From Muricoccus pecuniae (GTDB lineage: Bacteria; Pseudomonadota; Alphaproteobacteria; Acetobacterales; Acetobacteraceae): a stretch of 64,000 nt of DNA. This document shows positions 1 through 9,670 of the stretch, one piece after another. The translations under genes and the position numbers were made by a program. The stretch is taken from NCBI RefSeq assembly GCF_014199205.1, contig NZ_JACIJD010000021.1, positions 1 to 64,000 on the forward strand, read 5' to 3'. The stretch's first letter is position 1, and each line of letters begins with the position of its first letter. A model generated the notes under the pieces. It had not been told where the DNA came from. It did no database searches and saw nothing but the letters and a program-made list of their open reading frames with translations.

Positions 1-18
1 AAACGGATACATCACCCA

Positions 19-95
<77 letters not shown>

Positions 96-102
96 GACAA
101 GG

Positions 103-132
103 CCCTCACGACGTATGTCGTGGGGGTTTTTT
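103..132 (+). terminator. Rho-independent terminator of the tRNA
   Basis: A 10-bp stem (103-112 with 117-126, one G:T wobble) closes a GTAT loop and runs straight into six T residues. It lies 7 bases past the tRNA CCA end, so the tRNA is the last gene of its transcript. Confidence 0.9.
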
Positions 133-237
133 GTTGCGTGTCGACGGGAGCTACTTGAGGGGGCTGCCACTCCGGACTGCCCGTACGGTTGGACGAGCGT
201 AAACAGCCCGGACACAACCTGCCCACGTTGGGATGCT

Positions 238-1170
238 TCACGACGGCGAGCTGAACGCCATTAACCCAGCCAGCACCAACGGGATTGCCAATGCAGCCAG
301 CACGGTCTGGGCGGCAGTGATGCCCGCCATCAGTGGCGCATCGCCGCCAAGCTGGCGCGCCAGAATATAGGCGGACGACGCGGTAGGCATCGTCTGGAAC
401 AGAAGCACTACCACCAACGGCGCTCCTTCAAGCCCGAAGGATAGCGCTGCCAGCAGGGCTGCCAGCGGCATCGCCAGGAACTTCGCGATGGACGAACTCG
501 CGATCGCTCCCGCCCAGGACCGCGCGGCCCCGAAATCAAGGGCTGCGCCAACGCAGAGAAGGCCCAATGGCAGCGATGCCGCGCCCAAGCTGCGCAGTGC
601 CGGGTCCAGTCCGGCTGGGAGACCGATGCCGGTTGCCTGCAGGAGAATTCCACCGGCACAGGCGAGGATGAGCGGGTTGGTGGCGATTAGGCGGCCGATC
701 CCGGTCGCGCTCATTCGTGCATTGCCGAAACGGGCAAAGGCGAGGATGCAGAGCACGTTGACCGTGGGCACAATGGCCGCGTTGCAGATGGCCGCGAGGG
801 CTACCCCCTGTGCCCCGAACAGCCCCGCCGCCAAGGTGATCGCGATGTAATTGTTGAAGCGTATGCCGCCCTGGAACACCGAGGTGAAGGCCGGCCCGTT
901 CATGGGCAGAAGCGGTCTCACCGCCACAAGAAGCAGCGCGACGGCGAGAGTGGACAGCACCAGCGTTGCTGCAAGCTGGAAGACCGGCAATGCATCCAGC
1001 CGGGCCCCTGCGAGGCCATGGAGAAAGAGCGACGGGAGCAGGACAAAGTAGCAGAGGCGCTCGGCTGCGGGCCAGAAGCTCTCCTCCAAGAAGGCGTAGC
1101 GGCGCAAGAGGTGACCGAATCCGATCAGCAGGACAACCGGCATGAGGGCGAGCAGCACGGCGCCACTCAC
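238..1170 (-). CDS. AEC family transporter (auxin efflux carrier-like permease)
   Basis: A predicted inner-membrane permease of about 310 residues, the usual length of the AEC family, which exports or carries organic acids and similar solutes. The protein is a run of hydrophobic helices. The first half carries helices rich in Leu/Val, and the second half begins after a short charged stretch near NARMSATGIGRL. I chose the GTG at 1168-1170 because a purine-rich Shine-Dalgarno (GGGGAAGAGG) lies just upstream. An ATG 20 codons further upstream (at 1230) is possible but adds a charged, non-family leader. The gene is alone on its strand and its substrate cannot be read from the sequence. Confidence 0.85.
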   Translation of the reverse strand: MSGAVLLALMPVVLLIGFGHLLRRYAFLEESFWPAAERLCYFVLLPSLFLHGLAGARLDALPVFQLAATLVLSTLAVALLLVAVRPLLPMNGPAFTSVFQGGIRFNNYIAITLAAGLFGAQGVALAAICNAAIVPTVNVLCILAFARFGNARMSATGIGRLIATNPLILACAGGILLQATGIGLPAGLDPALRSLGAASLPLGLLCVGAALDFGAARSWAGAIASSSIAKFLAMPLAALLAALSFGLEGAPLVVVLLFQTMPTASSAYILARQLGGDAPLMAGITAAQTVLAALAIPLVLAGLMAFSSPS

Positions 1171-1246
1171 GGCCTCTTCCCCATCTTCGACAAGATCATG
1201 CCTCCACGACCCCCTGCTGACCCGGAACATGATCCCGGATCGTATT

Positions 1247-1486
1247 TCAGGTGTCGAGTTCGGGGCGCTGGTGTCCCCCCTCGTGGGTGGACAAGGCCTG
1301 CAACCGGTGAAGGAACCAGACCTGATTCTGCTCCATGAGGGCGAGCAGCCGGTGCGCTTCGGCGAGCAGGTGCGTCTGGCGCAGCGCCGTCATCTGAGAG
1401 ATGGACCCACGCCTGCGCTCGATCCGGGCAGCGTTCTCCCGCACCAGCCTCGACGCCCGCTCACGGCTGCTTTCTTCCGCCGGCAT
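1247..1486 (-). CDS. Small helical hypothetical protein
   Basis: A 79-residue open frame rich in Arg, Glu, Leu and Gln, with a plausible single long amphipathic helix (EAHRLLALMEQNQVWFLHRL). I recognise no family. The start has only a weak Shine-Dalgarno. It lies in the same orientation as the AEC gene downstream. In DNA this GC-rich, open frames of this size arise by chance, so it may not be a gene. The protein-like composition and lack of overlap with any better candidate are the reasons to keep it. Confidence 0.4.
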   Translation of the reverse strand: MPAEESSRERASRLVRENAARIERRRGSISQMTALRQTHLLAEAHRLLALMEQNQVWFLHRLQALSTHEGGHQRPELDT

Positions 1487-1582
1487 GTCGCGTCACCAGT
1501 GATGGAATCGACGATGGCGGGCACCGGCGTCCGGGCCCGCCAATCTTTCATCGAGCAGCCCCGGTACTAGCCCGGGAAGGGA

Positions 1583-1604
1583 GCGCCGCCCACTGGGGCG
1601 GCGC
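1583..1604 (-). terminator. Hairpin after the DUF892 gene pair
   Basis: A perfect 8-bp GC stem (1583-1590 with 1597-1604) with a 6-base loop, 7 bases beyond the stop codon of the minus-strand DUF892 gene. On the minus strand it is followed by a C/T-rich run, not a clean poly-T, so it is a probable but not certain terminator. Confidence 0.45.
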
Positions 1605-1610
1605 CTTCTC

Positions 1611-2120
1611 TCAAATCCCCGCCTTGACGCCCTGGGCTGCCCGCGCGGCGAACTTGCGAACGATCGGCTCAAGGTTGTCCTCGCACCACTGCGCCATGCG
1701 CTCCTCCTCTTGGAGGGACTGCTTGAGCGCGGTGGGGGCGCGCGTGTCGCCCGCGATGTCGGCGAGGACGAGGAGCGACTTGTAGGAGGCGATCTCGAAG
1801 TGCTCGAAAGCATAGTTGGCGAGCGAGTTCTTCAGGATCTCGTCCTGCATGGGCGCGTGCGCGAGCGCCGCCATGTTGCCCATCAGGCCCGTGATGAAGT
1901 CCTTCACGGAGGAGTTCGACGTGCCGAGGCTCTCCAGGATAGCGTCCAGCCGCTCGCGCTGCTGCTCGCTCTCGGTGATGTGCCGGCGGAGAGCCTGCTC
2001 GACCTCGGGGTAGTTCTCGATGCGCTCGACCTGGCGTGTGAGCAGTTCGATTGCCTGCGTCTCCAGGGCGCGGGCATTGACCAGACCGGTCACGTAGAGA
2101 TCACGGGAGCTTTCCTGCAT
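1611..2120 (-). CDS. Ferritin-like DUF892 (YciE/YciF type) protein
   Basis: A 169-residue all-helical protein of the DUF892/YciE-YciF family. These are ferritin-like four-helix bundles induced by stress and suggested to bind a di-metal centre. Family features include the opening LYVTGLVNARALETQAIELL, the helix with HITESEQQRERLDAIL, the central FEHFEIASYKSLLVLAD helix carrying Glu/His metal ligand candidates, and the QSLQEEERMAQWCEDNL helix. It lies 53 bp downstream of a second DUF892 gene on the same strand, so the two are probably one operon. It differs from its neighbour enough to be an old duplicate. The substrate (iron, peroxide) is not shown by sequence. Confidence 0.88.
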   Translation of the reverse strand: MQESSRDLYVTGLVNARALETQAIELLTRQVERIENYPEVEQALRRHITESEQQRERLDAILESLGTSNSSVKDFITGLMGNMAALAHAPMQDEILKNSLANYAFEHFEIASYKSLLVLADIAGDTRAPTALKQSLQEEERMAQWCEDNLEPIVRKFAARAAQGVKAGI

Positions 2121-2173
2121 GATGGCTGTCCTTTGCTGTGAGTGTAAAAAATCTCGGCCGACGTTACGGGCCG

Positions 2174-2677
2174 CTAGGCGGCCTGCTTCTCGCCTTCCAG
2201 GGCGGCGGGCAGGATCGAGCTGCGTGTCACCTCGGTGAGCTGCTCGTCCTGAGCCTTTTCCTCCGCCAGAGTCGCCGCGAGGAGGTCAGCTACCTGCTTC
2301 TCGCCCATTGCCTTCGCGAGCTCGACCATCGTGCCGTAAGCAGCGATCTCGTAGTGCTCGATGCGCTGCTGGCTGGCAACGATCACGAGATCGAGCACTG
2401 GCCCTTTGTCCTGCTCTTCCATCTCGTGCTGCGCCTCCTCCACGAGGCCGCGCATCGCCTCGCAGACCTTACGGCCGGGGCGCGCGTTGAGGGCGCCGAG
2501 TGCCTGTTCGACACGATCGCGCTGTTCCTCTGTCTGCCCGATATGCGCCTCGATCCCCTCTTTCAGCTTGGGCTCGGACACCTTCCTCAGCGTCTTGCGC
2601 AGGATCTGGATGGCTTGTTTCTCGGCGCTGAAAGCATCTTTGAGCTGGTCGATCAGCATGGTCCGCAGCTCGGTCAT
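2174..2677 (-). CDS. Ferritin-like DUF892 (YciF type) protein
   Basis: A 167-residue member of the same stress-associated ferritin-like family. It opens with MLIDQLKDAFSAEKQAIQIL, which matches the classical YciF start (helix with Glu/His ligands). It then has HIGQTEEQRDRVEQAL, QQRIEHYEIAAYGTMVELA and LAATLAEEKAQDEQLTEV. Each bundle helix carries a conserved acidic or His residue of the presumed di-iron site. It is the promoter-proximal gene of the pair and sits back to back with a manganese catalase across a 594-bp gap. That placement suggests a joint role in peroxide or desiccation stress, but this is inference from context. Confidence 0.9.
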   Translation of the reverse strand: MTELRTMLIDQLKDAFSAEKQAIQILRKTLRKVSEPKLKEGIEAHIGQTEEQRDRVEQALGALNARPGRKVCEAMRGLVEEAQHEMEEQDKGPVLDLVIVASQQRIEHYEIAAYGTMVELAKAMGEKQVADLLAATLAEEKAQDEQLTEVTRSSILPAALEGEKQAA

Positions 2678-3271
2678 ATTGCCAAAGTCTCCTGATCAAG
2701 GCTTCGCTCGACAGCGAGCCTAACGAACGCCGCTTCGCAGCAGCGGTTTGGAGTGGCCGGAAATAAGAACGTGTTGCTTGTACCTTCGAATGGCAGCCGC
2801 TTCGCTGTCACTGGCAGGATTCTGATCTGCTATTCTGAAAACGTCTAAATTTTCGCCTCGCTGCGCCAATATTCAAAGTTCCTTGCCGGCGATGCTGGGC
2901 CGCTCTCCAAAGATTCTCGCAACCACCGTTGTCGGCAGGCCTGAAATCCTGCCCCGTCCGCCGGTGCCTCAGGGCGCCCCCGACGAGTTCTACCGCGCTC
3001 GCCTTCGGCTAACCTGCTCGTGAAGCATCGATGAGACTTGGCATCCTCATCGCCGGCCTTGCGTTAGCACGCCGCGCGATGCCGCCGCATCGCGAAAACC
3101 CTCTGCTGAAATGGTTCTCCTCCGCGATACGCAAGCACTTGTGATGTGGTCATTCCCTGGGACGATGTGCTCAAAGGTCTGTGTCTTGCATCCTAGGTTA
3201 AGCTGTCGCCGGAGGTGTCGCCGCAAGAGAGGGTTCGCTCATCGGTGTGCTCTAGCCAAAAGGGAGTCCTC
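2678..3271. promoter_or_regulatory. Long divergent intergenic region, DUF892 pair / Mn catalase
   Basis: Nearly 600 bp without a convincing gene between divergently transcribed stress genes. Around 2760-2880 it is clearly richer in A/T than its surroundings, which suits a promoter zone for the DUF892 pair. I looked for the alphaproteobacterial general-stress (EcfG) pattern GGAAC-N16/17-CGTT and did not find a good match. Short open frames here have no family resemblance and I do not call them. Confidence 0.4.
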
Positions 3272-4126
3272 ATGTTCTTCGCCAACCCTCGCCTTCAGTA
3301 TCCGGTCCGCGTCGATAAGCCCAATCCAGTTTTTGCGCGCGCGCTGCAGCAGGCTATCGGCGGCGTCGAGGGCGAGATCAGGGTGATGATGCAGTACCTC
3401 TTCCAGTCGTGGGGCTCCCGCGGCCCGATGAAGTACCGCGACATGCTGCTCAACACGGGCACCGAAGAGATCGGCCATGTCGAGATGCTCTCCACGGCCG
3501 TCGCAATGAATCTTGAGGGCGCGCCGCTCTCCTTCCAGGAGGAGGCATCGCGCGATCCGATCGGCGGCGCGGTGCTCAACGGCATGAACCTCCGCCACAT
3601 CCTCTCGACGGGGCTTGGCGCCACGCCGGAGAACTGCAACGGCGTGCCGTTCAACGCGAGCCACGTCTACGCAAGCGGCAATCTCGCTGCCGACATGTAC
3701 GCGAACGTCGCGGCCGAGGCGACGGGCCGTGCGCTTGCCACGCGCCTCTATGGCATGACGGACGATGCCGGCATGAAGGACATGCTCTCCTTCCTGATCG
3801 CCCGCGACACGATGCACCAGCAGCAGTGGCTCGCGGTGATCGAGGAGCTGGGTGGGATGGAGGCGCAGCTTCCCATCCCGAACAGCTTCCCGCAGTCCCA
3901 GGAGAAGAGTGAGTTCGCCTACGCCTTCTTCGTCCACGACGCCGACGGCAAGGTGCCCGAGGGCCGCTGGACGAGCGGCCCTTCCCTCGACGGCAAGGGC
4001 CAGTTCGAGCCGATGCTCTCCAAGCCGCTGGGCGAGGTTCCCCAGCTCGCCCCCGCACGCCCCGATGGTGGCGCGCAGACCGAGCAGACCTCCACCACGC
4101 CCCCGGCCGGCGTCACCAATCCGTGA
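3272..4126 (+). CDS. Manganese catalase
   Basis: A 284-residue non-haem catalase that converts hydrogen peroxide to water and oxygen with a dimanganese centre in a ferritin-like bundle. Signature pieces are the QQAIGGVEGEIRVMMQYLFQ helix (first Glu ligand), NTGTEEIGHVEML (Glu and His ligands), the Asn/Gly-rich NLAADMYANVAAEATGRALA helix (Glu ligand), and DTMHQQQWLAVIEEL (His and Glu). The start is the ATG after AAGGGAG. An upstream in-frame ATG would add 19 residues outside the family. The C-terminal tail is Pro/Thr-rich and disordered. A strong terminator follows, so it is its own transcription unit. Confidence 0.95.
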   Translation: MFFANPRLQYPVRVDKPNPVFARALQQAIGGVEGEIRVMMQYLFQSWGSRGPMKYRDMLLNTGTEEIGHVEMLSTAVAMNLEGAPLSFQEEASRDPIGGAVLNGMNLRHILSTGLGATPENCNGVPFNASHVYASGNLAADMYANVAAEATGRALATRLYGMTDDAGMKDMLSFLIARDTMHQQQWLAVIEELGGMEAQLPIPNSFPQSQEKSEFAYAFFVHDADGKVPEGRWTSGPSLDGKGQFEPMLSKPLGEVPQLAPARPDGGAQTEQTSTTPPAGVTNP

Positions 4127-4150
4127 GAGCGGCCCAGCCCGTTCTCGCTC

Positions 4151-4183
4151 CCGGCCGCGTCACCGACGCGGCCGGCTTTCTCC
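4151..4183 (+). terminator. Strong terminator after Mn catalase
   Basis: A perfect 11-bp stem (4151-4161 with 4165-4175) closed by a 3-base loop and followed by a pyrimidine run beginning CTTTCT. It ends 24 bases past the catalase stop and separates it from the sugar cassette. Confidence 0.75.
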
Positions 4184-4197
4184 CCCTGAGCTGAGGA

Positions 4198-5398
4198 GTG
4201 TTCCCCATTCCCCCCTTGTCGCACGGCGGTACGGCACCGAAGCCCCTACTCATTTGCTTCTCTCATCTCCGGTGGGACTTCGTGTTCCAGCGACCGCAGC
4301 ATCTCCTCTCCCGCGCTGTCGCCTCGCATCGCGTGCTGTTCATCGAGGAGCCGATCTACCAGCCCATGGAGGCTGGCCTCCCCCGGATGCAGCTGCGCCG
4401 CACCGCGCAGGACGTGCTCGTGGCGACGCCGCTGCTTCCCCAGGGGCTGGACGAGGTCCGGGCGGATGCCGCCCAGCGTGACCTGCTCGACGCGCTGCTC
4501 GATGGTCCCGAGGGCGGGAAGGACATCGCGATCGCCTGGTACTACACGCCGATGGCGCTCTCCTTCTCCGGGCACCTGCAGCCGGCCGTCACCGTCTATG
4601 ACTGCATGGACGAGCTCTCCGCCTTCCGCGGCGCGTCCCCGGGCCTGCGCCTGCTGGAGCGCCGCCTGATGCAGCGCGCGGACCTCGTCTTCACCGGCGG
4701 CCGCAGCCTGTACGAGGCGAAGCGCGGCCTGCATCCCAGCACCCATCTCTTCGCGAGCGGCGTGGACGTGCACCACTTCGCCCCCGCCCGGAACGGCACG
4801 CCCGAGGGCGGCGAGCCGGAGGACCAGGCCGGCCTCCCGCATCCCCGCCTCGGCTGGTTCGGCGTCATCGACGAGCGGATGGATCTCGGCCTCGTCGGCG
4901 CGGTCGCCGAGCGCCGGCCGGACTGGACCGTCATCATGGTCGGCCCGGTGGTGAAGATCGATCCCGCCAGCCTTCCGCGCGCGGCCAACATCCACTGGCT
5001 CGGCGGCAAGGGGCACCAGGATCTCCCGCGCTACCTCGCGAACTGGGATGTCGGCTTCATGCCCTTCGCCATCAACGAGGCGACGCGCTACATCAGCCCG
5101 ACCAAGACGCCCGAATATCTCGCGGCCGGCGTGCCCGTAGTGTCCACCCCGGTGGCCGACGTCGTGCGCGACTACGGCGAGGCGGGGCTGGCGGAGATCG
5201 CGAGCACGCCCGACGAGGTGGTCTCGGCCGCCGAGCGCCTGATGGCGCGTCCGCGCGCCTCCTGGCTGCCGCAGGCCGACCAGCGCCTCGCCCAGATCTC
5301 CTGGGACTCCCTCTGGGCCCGCATGGCGGGTCTGATCAATCAGGTCTCTTCCCGGCGCTCTGCGGCCGGCTCGCAGACCCGTGCAATGACGAGCTCGA

Positions 5399-5418
<20 letters not shown>
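4198..5418 (+). CDS. Glycosyltransferase, GT-B fold (family 1-like)
   Basis: A 406-residue GT-B type glycosyltransferase. The N-terminal domain opens LLICFSHLRWDFVFQRPQHL, a form I associate with glycosyltransferases that neighbour UDP-galactopyranose mutase. The C-terminal nucleotide-sugar domain contains PRLGWFGVIDERMDL, IHWLGGKGHQDLPRYLANWDVGFMPF-type strands and the donor-binding SPTKTPEYLAAGVPVVSTP motif with its Glu. It overlaps the mutase gene by 20 bp, so the two are co-translated, and it likely transfers galactofuranose or a related sugar. The start is unclear. The GTG at 4198 sits inside the GAGGAG Shine-Dalgarno, so a non-standard ATT at 4207, or a TTG at 4216, may be the true start. 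Confidence 0.87.
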
Positions 5419-6556
<1,138 letters not shown>

Positions 6557-6567
6557 GAGGGCTGGGC

Positions 6568-7815
6568 GTGCCGGACAGCGTGCAGGAAGGGCTCTTTCCG
6601 AGCTTCTTCCTGGGTGGCTTCGAGTGCTCGACCCATCGCCGGCACGACCGGAAGCGGCTCGACCTCGTCGCCTCCACCCGCCACGACGACTTGGCGGAGG
6701 AGGACTACGCCGCGCTGGCCGTACACGGCATCCGCGGCGCGCGCGACGGCGTCCGCTGGCATCTCGTCGAGGCGGAGCCCGGGCGCTACGACTGGTCGAG
6801 CGTGCTGCCGCAGATGCGCGCGGCGCGGAAGGCCGGCGTGCGCGTGGCCTGGGACCTCGCCCATTACGGCTATCCCGACCACATCGACCCCTGGTCCGAA
6901 GGGTTCGTGGAGGGGCTGGCGCGCTACGCCGCCGCCTTCGCCCGCCTCGCGCTGGAGGAGGAGGGGCAGCCGCCGGTCGTCTGCGCGGTGAACGAGATCT
7001 CCTTCTGGGCCTGGGGCGGCGGCGATACCGGGCATTTCAACCCGGGCACGAAGCACCGGGGCGAGGAGCTGAAGCGCCAGCTCATCCGCGCCTCGCTCCG
7101 CGCCGCCCGGGCCGCGCGGGAGGCAGTGCCGGGCACGCGCGTCATCGCGGTCGATCCCCTGATCCGCGTCGTGCCGGTCCGTCCCGAGGACCGCGAGGGC
7201 GCGGAAGGCCATAGCGGCTCGCAGTGGCAGGCCTGGGACGCGCTGGTCGGCCAGTGCTGGCCGGAACTGGGCGGGGGGCCGGACGGCTTCGACGTGATGG
7301 GCGTGAACTACTACTGGAACAACCAGTGGGAGCATGGCGGCCGGACGATCGAGCCCGGCGACCCCCGCTTCCGCCCCTTCCGCGAGATCCTGGCCGATGC
7401 CTGGAAACGCTATGGGAAGCCGATTTTCCTGGCGGAGACGAGCATCGAGGGAACGCCGCGCGCGGCCTGGTTCCGCTATGTCTGCGCCGAGGTGCGCGCG
7501 GCGATGCGGGCCGGCGTGCCGGTCGGCGGCATCTGCCTTTATCCCGTCGTGAGCCATCTCGGCTGGGACGACGACCGCTACTGCCCGAACGGGCTGTTCG
7601 AGCTGGAGGCGCCGGGCGGGGTGCGGCCGCGCCACGCGCCGCTCGCCGAGGAGCTGCGCCGCCAGAGGGCGCTGTTCGATGAGATGGCGCGCGGCCACTC
7701 CGTGCCCGAGGATCCGGACGCTCTCTCCGAACTCTCCGTCGTGCTGCGGCAGGTGGAGGAGGAGCGGCAGGTCATCCGCGAGGCCGAGAGCGCGGAGGTC
7801 TCGCGAATCGCCTGA
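6568..7815 (+). CDS. Clan-A glycoside hydrolase, GH1 beta-glucosidase-like
   Basis: A 415-residue TIM-barrel glycoside hydrolase. The pattern AVNEISFWAW supplies a candidate acid/base Glu after Asn, and KPIFLAETSIEG supplies a candidate nucleophile Glu, the retaining arrangement of clan A. It opens with SFFLGGFECSTHRRHDRKRLD, typical of a group often annotated as family 1 glycosyl hydrolase or beta-glucosidase. The start is a GTG after TAGGAGGGC, just past the glf stop. No signal peptide is seen, so it probably acts in the cytoplasm on an intermediate or on UDP-sugar-derived glycosides. Its true substrate is unknown. Co-transcription with glf suggests a role in surface-polysaccharide turnover or editing. 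Confidence 0.82.
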   Translation: MPDSVQEGLFPSFFLGGFECSTHRRHDRKRLDLVASTRHDDLAEEDYAALAVHGIRGARDGVRWHLVEAEPGRYDWSSVLPQMRAARKAGVRVAWDLAHYGYPDHIDPWSEGFVEGLARYAAAFARLALEEEGQPPVVCAVNEISFWAWGGGDTGHFNPGTKHRGEELKRQLIRASLRAARAAREAVPGTRVIAVDPLIRVVPVRPEDREGAEGHSGSQWQAWDALVGQCWPELGGGPDGFDVMGVNYYWNNQWEHGGRTIEPGDPRFRPFREILADAWKRYGKPIFLAETSIEGTPRAAWFRYVCAEVRAAMRAGVPVGGICLYPVVSHLGWDDDRYCPNGLFELEAPGGVRPRHAPLAEELRRQRALFDEMARGHSVPEDPDALSELSVVLRQVEEERQVIREAESAEVSRIA

Positions 7816-7829
7816 CGGCTTCCCGGTTT

Positions 7830-7852
7830 TTCCCGGTCCGCCGGGCCGGGAA
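7830..7852 (+). terminator. Hairpin after the sugar cassette
   Basis: A 7-bp stem (7830-7836 with 7846-7852) and 9-base loop 15 bases after the glycoside hydrolase stop. There is no T run after it, so it is a weak terminator call. A separate 10-bp perfect palindrome, GGAACGTTCC, follows at 7854-7863 in the region upstream of the HU gene and could be an operator. Confidence 0.3.
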
Positions 7853-8037
7853 GGGAACGTTCCGGCTGACGCCGCTGCGCCGGATCGGCGGAATGTTCAA
7901 GTGTGATCTACAGAAAATCCCTTTCCCTCTCTTCACAAAACCCGGCGGGGCGCCGTATGAGCGCGGATGCCATTGCCCTCTCCGGTTCCGCACCCGGCCG
8001 TCGGAGGTGCGGCGAGGCATCCACATAGGGTGTTTGT

Positions 8038-8358
8038 ATGTCAAAGAAGTTCCTGACGGACGTCATTCAGCAGTCCGCCGACCTGACCGGTGTCGCCGCC
8101 GGCCGCCTCGCGGCCGACATCATCGCCGCGATCAAGGAGCAGATCGTCGAGAACGGCCGCTTCTCCCTGCCCGACTTCGGCTCCTTCACCGTGCGCGAGA
8201 CGCCCAAGCGCACCGCGCTGAACCCCCGCACCGGCGAGAAGGTCGCGGTGAAGGCCGGCGCCACGGTGAAGTTCAAGGCCGCGCCCTCGTTGAAGGTCGC
8301 CGCCTTCGCCGGCGCGAAGAAGGCCAAGCGCAAGGCGGCGCGCACCAAGGCCGAGTAG
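8038..8358 (+). CDS. HU-family DNA-binding protein
   Basis: A 106-residue histone-like protein that bends and compacts DNA as a dimer. The N-terminal helices (KFLTDVIQQSADLTG) and the beta-arm region with FSLPDFGSFTVRETPKRTALNPRTGEKV follow the HU/IHF plan, and the NPRTGE turn is diagnostic. The C-terminal 15 residues are Lys/Ala/Arg-rich, an added basic tail that would strengthen non-specific DNA contact. The tail extends the usual length of about 90 residues. It is not in an obvious operon with the sugar cassette. A 222-bp upstream gap can hold its promoter. Confidence 0.94.
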   Translation: MSKKFLTDVIQQSADLTGVAAGRLAADIIAAIKEQIVENGRFSLPDFGSFTVRETPKRTALNPRTGEKVAVKAGATVKFKAAPSLKVAAFAGAKKAKRKAARTKAE

Positions 8359-8368
8359 GCCCGCCACC

Positions 8369-9067
8369 ATGCCTTCCCGCGGGCCCTCCAGCGGGGCCCG
8401 CAGGCCTCGCGCGCCACGCGCGCCGGAGACCTCGCTCTACGAGGCGGTGAAGGCGCATCTGGAGGGGCTGGGCTACGAGCCGAAGGGCGAGGTCTGCGGC
8501 TGCGACGTCGTCGCCCTTCGCGCGGGCGAGCCGCCCTTCCTCGTGATCGCCGAGATGAAGACGGGCTTCACCCTGGAGCTGCTGCTCCAGGGCGTGGACC
8601 GCCTCTCCCTGGCCGACGAGGTGTGGCTGGCGATCCGGGCCGCCCGGCGCGGCCATGCCGCGGACCGGCGGGTCCACCGGCTCTGCCGCCTCCTCGGCTT
8701 CGGCCTGCTGGCCGTCGATCCCCAGGCCTCGCGCGTGGAGGTCCTGGCCGAGCCCGAGCCCTACCGCCCCCGCCGCAACGCCCGTCGCCGCGCCCTGCTG
8801 CTGCGCGAGCACAGGCGCCGCAGGGGCGACCCGAACCGGGGCGGCGCCTCCCGCGTCCCGATCATGACGGCCTACCGGCAGGGGGCGCTGGACATCGCGC
8901 GAGCGCTGCGGGAGGGGCCGGGGAGGGTGCGAGACCTCTCGGGAAGGGTGCCGGAGGCGGCGCGCGTCCTGCAGCGCAACGTCTATGGCTGGTTCGAGCG
9001 CGTCGAGCGAGGAACCTACCGCCTGACCCCGGCGGGTCTCGCGGCGCTCGATTCCGCGCAGGGCTGA
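8369..9067 (+). CDS. DUF2161 protein, predicted PD-(D/E)XK phosphodiesterase
   Basis: A 232-residue protein of the DUF2161 family, predicted to hold a PD-(D/E)XK nuclease-like core. The residues GCDVVALRAGEPPFLVIAEMK fit the D-x(n)-ExK pattern of that fold. An Arg-rich middle (PYRPRRNARRRALLLREHRRRR) and a C-terminal winged-helix-like segment (KVPEAARVLQRNVYGWF style) follow. It starts 10 bp after the HU gene and is probably co-transcribed with it. No substrate is known to me. DNA binding is likely from the basic stretch and the HU context. Confidence 0.8.
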   Translation: MPSRGPSSGARRPRAPRAPETSLYEAVKAHLEGLGYEPKGEVCGCDVVALRAGEPPFLVIAEMKTGFTLELLLQGVDRLSLADEVWLAIRAARRGHAADRRVHRLCRLLGFGLLAVDPQASRVEVLAEPEPYRPRRNARRRALLLREHRRRRGDPNRGGASRVPIMTAYRQGALDIARALREGPGRVRDLSGRVPEAARVLQRNVYGWFERVERGTYRLTPAGLAALDSAQG

Positions 9068-9068
9068 G

Positions 9069-9098
9069 CGGCCCGCTCAGGCGAGCGGCAGCGGGCCG
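9069..9098. terminator. Bidirectional hairpin between convergent genes
   Basis: A perfect 9-bp GC stem (9069-9077 with 9090-9098) spans the junction where the DUF2161 gene and the Lrp-type regulator converge. No T run is present on either side, so termination is inferred only from structure and position. Confidence 0.35.
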
Positions 9099-9541
9099 TC
9101 ATTCTTCACCTCCTCCATCACCGCATAGGTCCGTGTCTCCCGTACGCCGGGGAGGCTGAGCAGCACGTCGCCGAGGAAGCGCCGGAAGGCGGCCATGTCG
9201 GCCATGCGCGTCTTCACGAGATAGTCGAAGCCGCCGGCCACCATGTGGCACTCCAGCACCTCCGGCGCCCGGTTCACCGCTTCCGCGAAGCGGGTGAAGA
9301 TGTCCGGGGTGGTCTTGTCCAGCAGCACCTCGACGAAGACGAGCAGGCCGAAGCCCAGCCGCTGCGGGTCGAGCCGCGCCCCGAAGCCGGTCACGAAGCC
9401 CTCCTTCAGCAGCCGCCGCATCCGCTCGCTGGTCGCGGTGGGGGAGAGGCCGATTCGGTCGGACAGCTCCAGATTCGTGATCCTCCCGTCCCGCTGCAGG
9501 ATATCGAGGATTCGGCGGTCGATTCGGTCGATCTGCTGCAT
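9077..9541 (-). CDS. Lrp/AsnC-family regulator, putative PutR
   Basis: A 154-residue Lrp/AsnC regulator. It has an N-terminal helix-turn-helix (IDRRILDILQRDGRITNLEL then IGLSPTATSERMRRL) and a C-terminal RAM/ligand domain (VLECHMVAGGFDYLVKTRM). It is divergent from putA with 129 bp between the starts. In alphaproteobacteria this arrangement marks PutR, the proline-responsive activator of putA. That role fits here because the PutA protein lacks its own DNA-binding domain. The regulatory target is inferred from position, not shown. Confidence 0.9.
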   Translation of the reverse strand: MQQIDRIDRRILDILQRDGRITNLELSDRIGLSPTATSERMRRLLKEGFVTGFGARLDPQRLGFGLLVFVEVLLDKTTPDIFTRFAEAVNRAPEVLECHMVAGGFDYLVKTRMADMAAFRRFLGDVLLSLPGVRETRTYAVMEEVKNDGPLPLA

Positions 9542-9670
9542 GTTTCGCGCCTCTGACGCCGTTGCGGTGTGGATTATCGGGCAACTCGGCCGGAATCCTC
9601 CATACTGATGCGCCGCGCCTGACCTTAGGCTGTGCCGGCCGGCACCCTTGGCCGGCAAAGGGACCCCGAC
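9542..9670. promoter_or_regulatory. Divergent putR-type / putA promoter region
   Basis: A 129-bp gap between two divergent starts, so it must contain both promoters and, by analogy with other PutR systems, the regulator binding sites. I could not assign individual boxes. For putA the run AAAGGGA sits about 8 bases before the chosen GTG. Confidence 0.5.

Noticed and set aside
2678-3271. EcfG-type general stress promoters between DUF892 and Mn catalase
   Set aside because: A GGAAC occurs on the minus strand near 2878-2882 but without CGTT at the required spacing.
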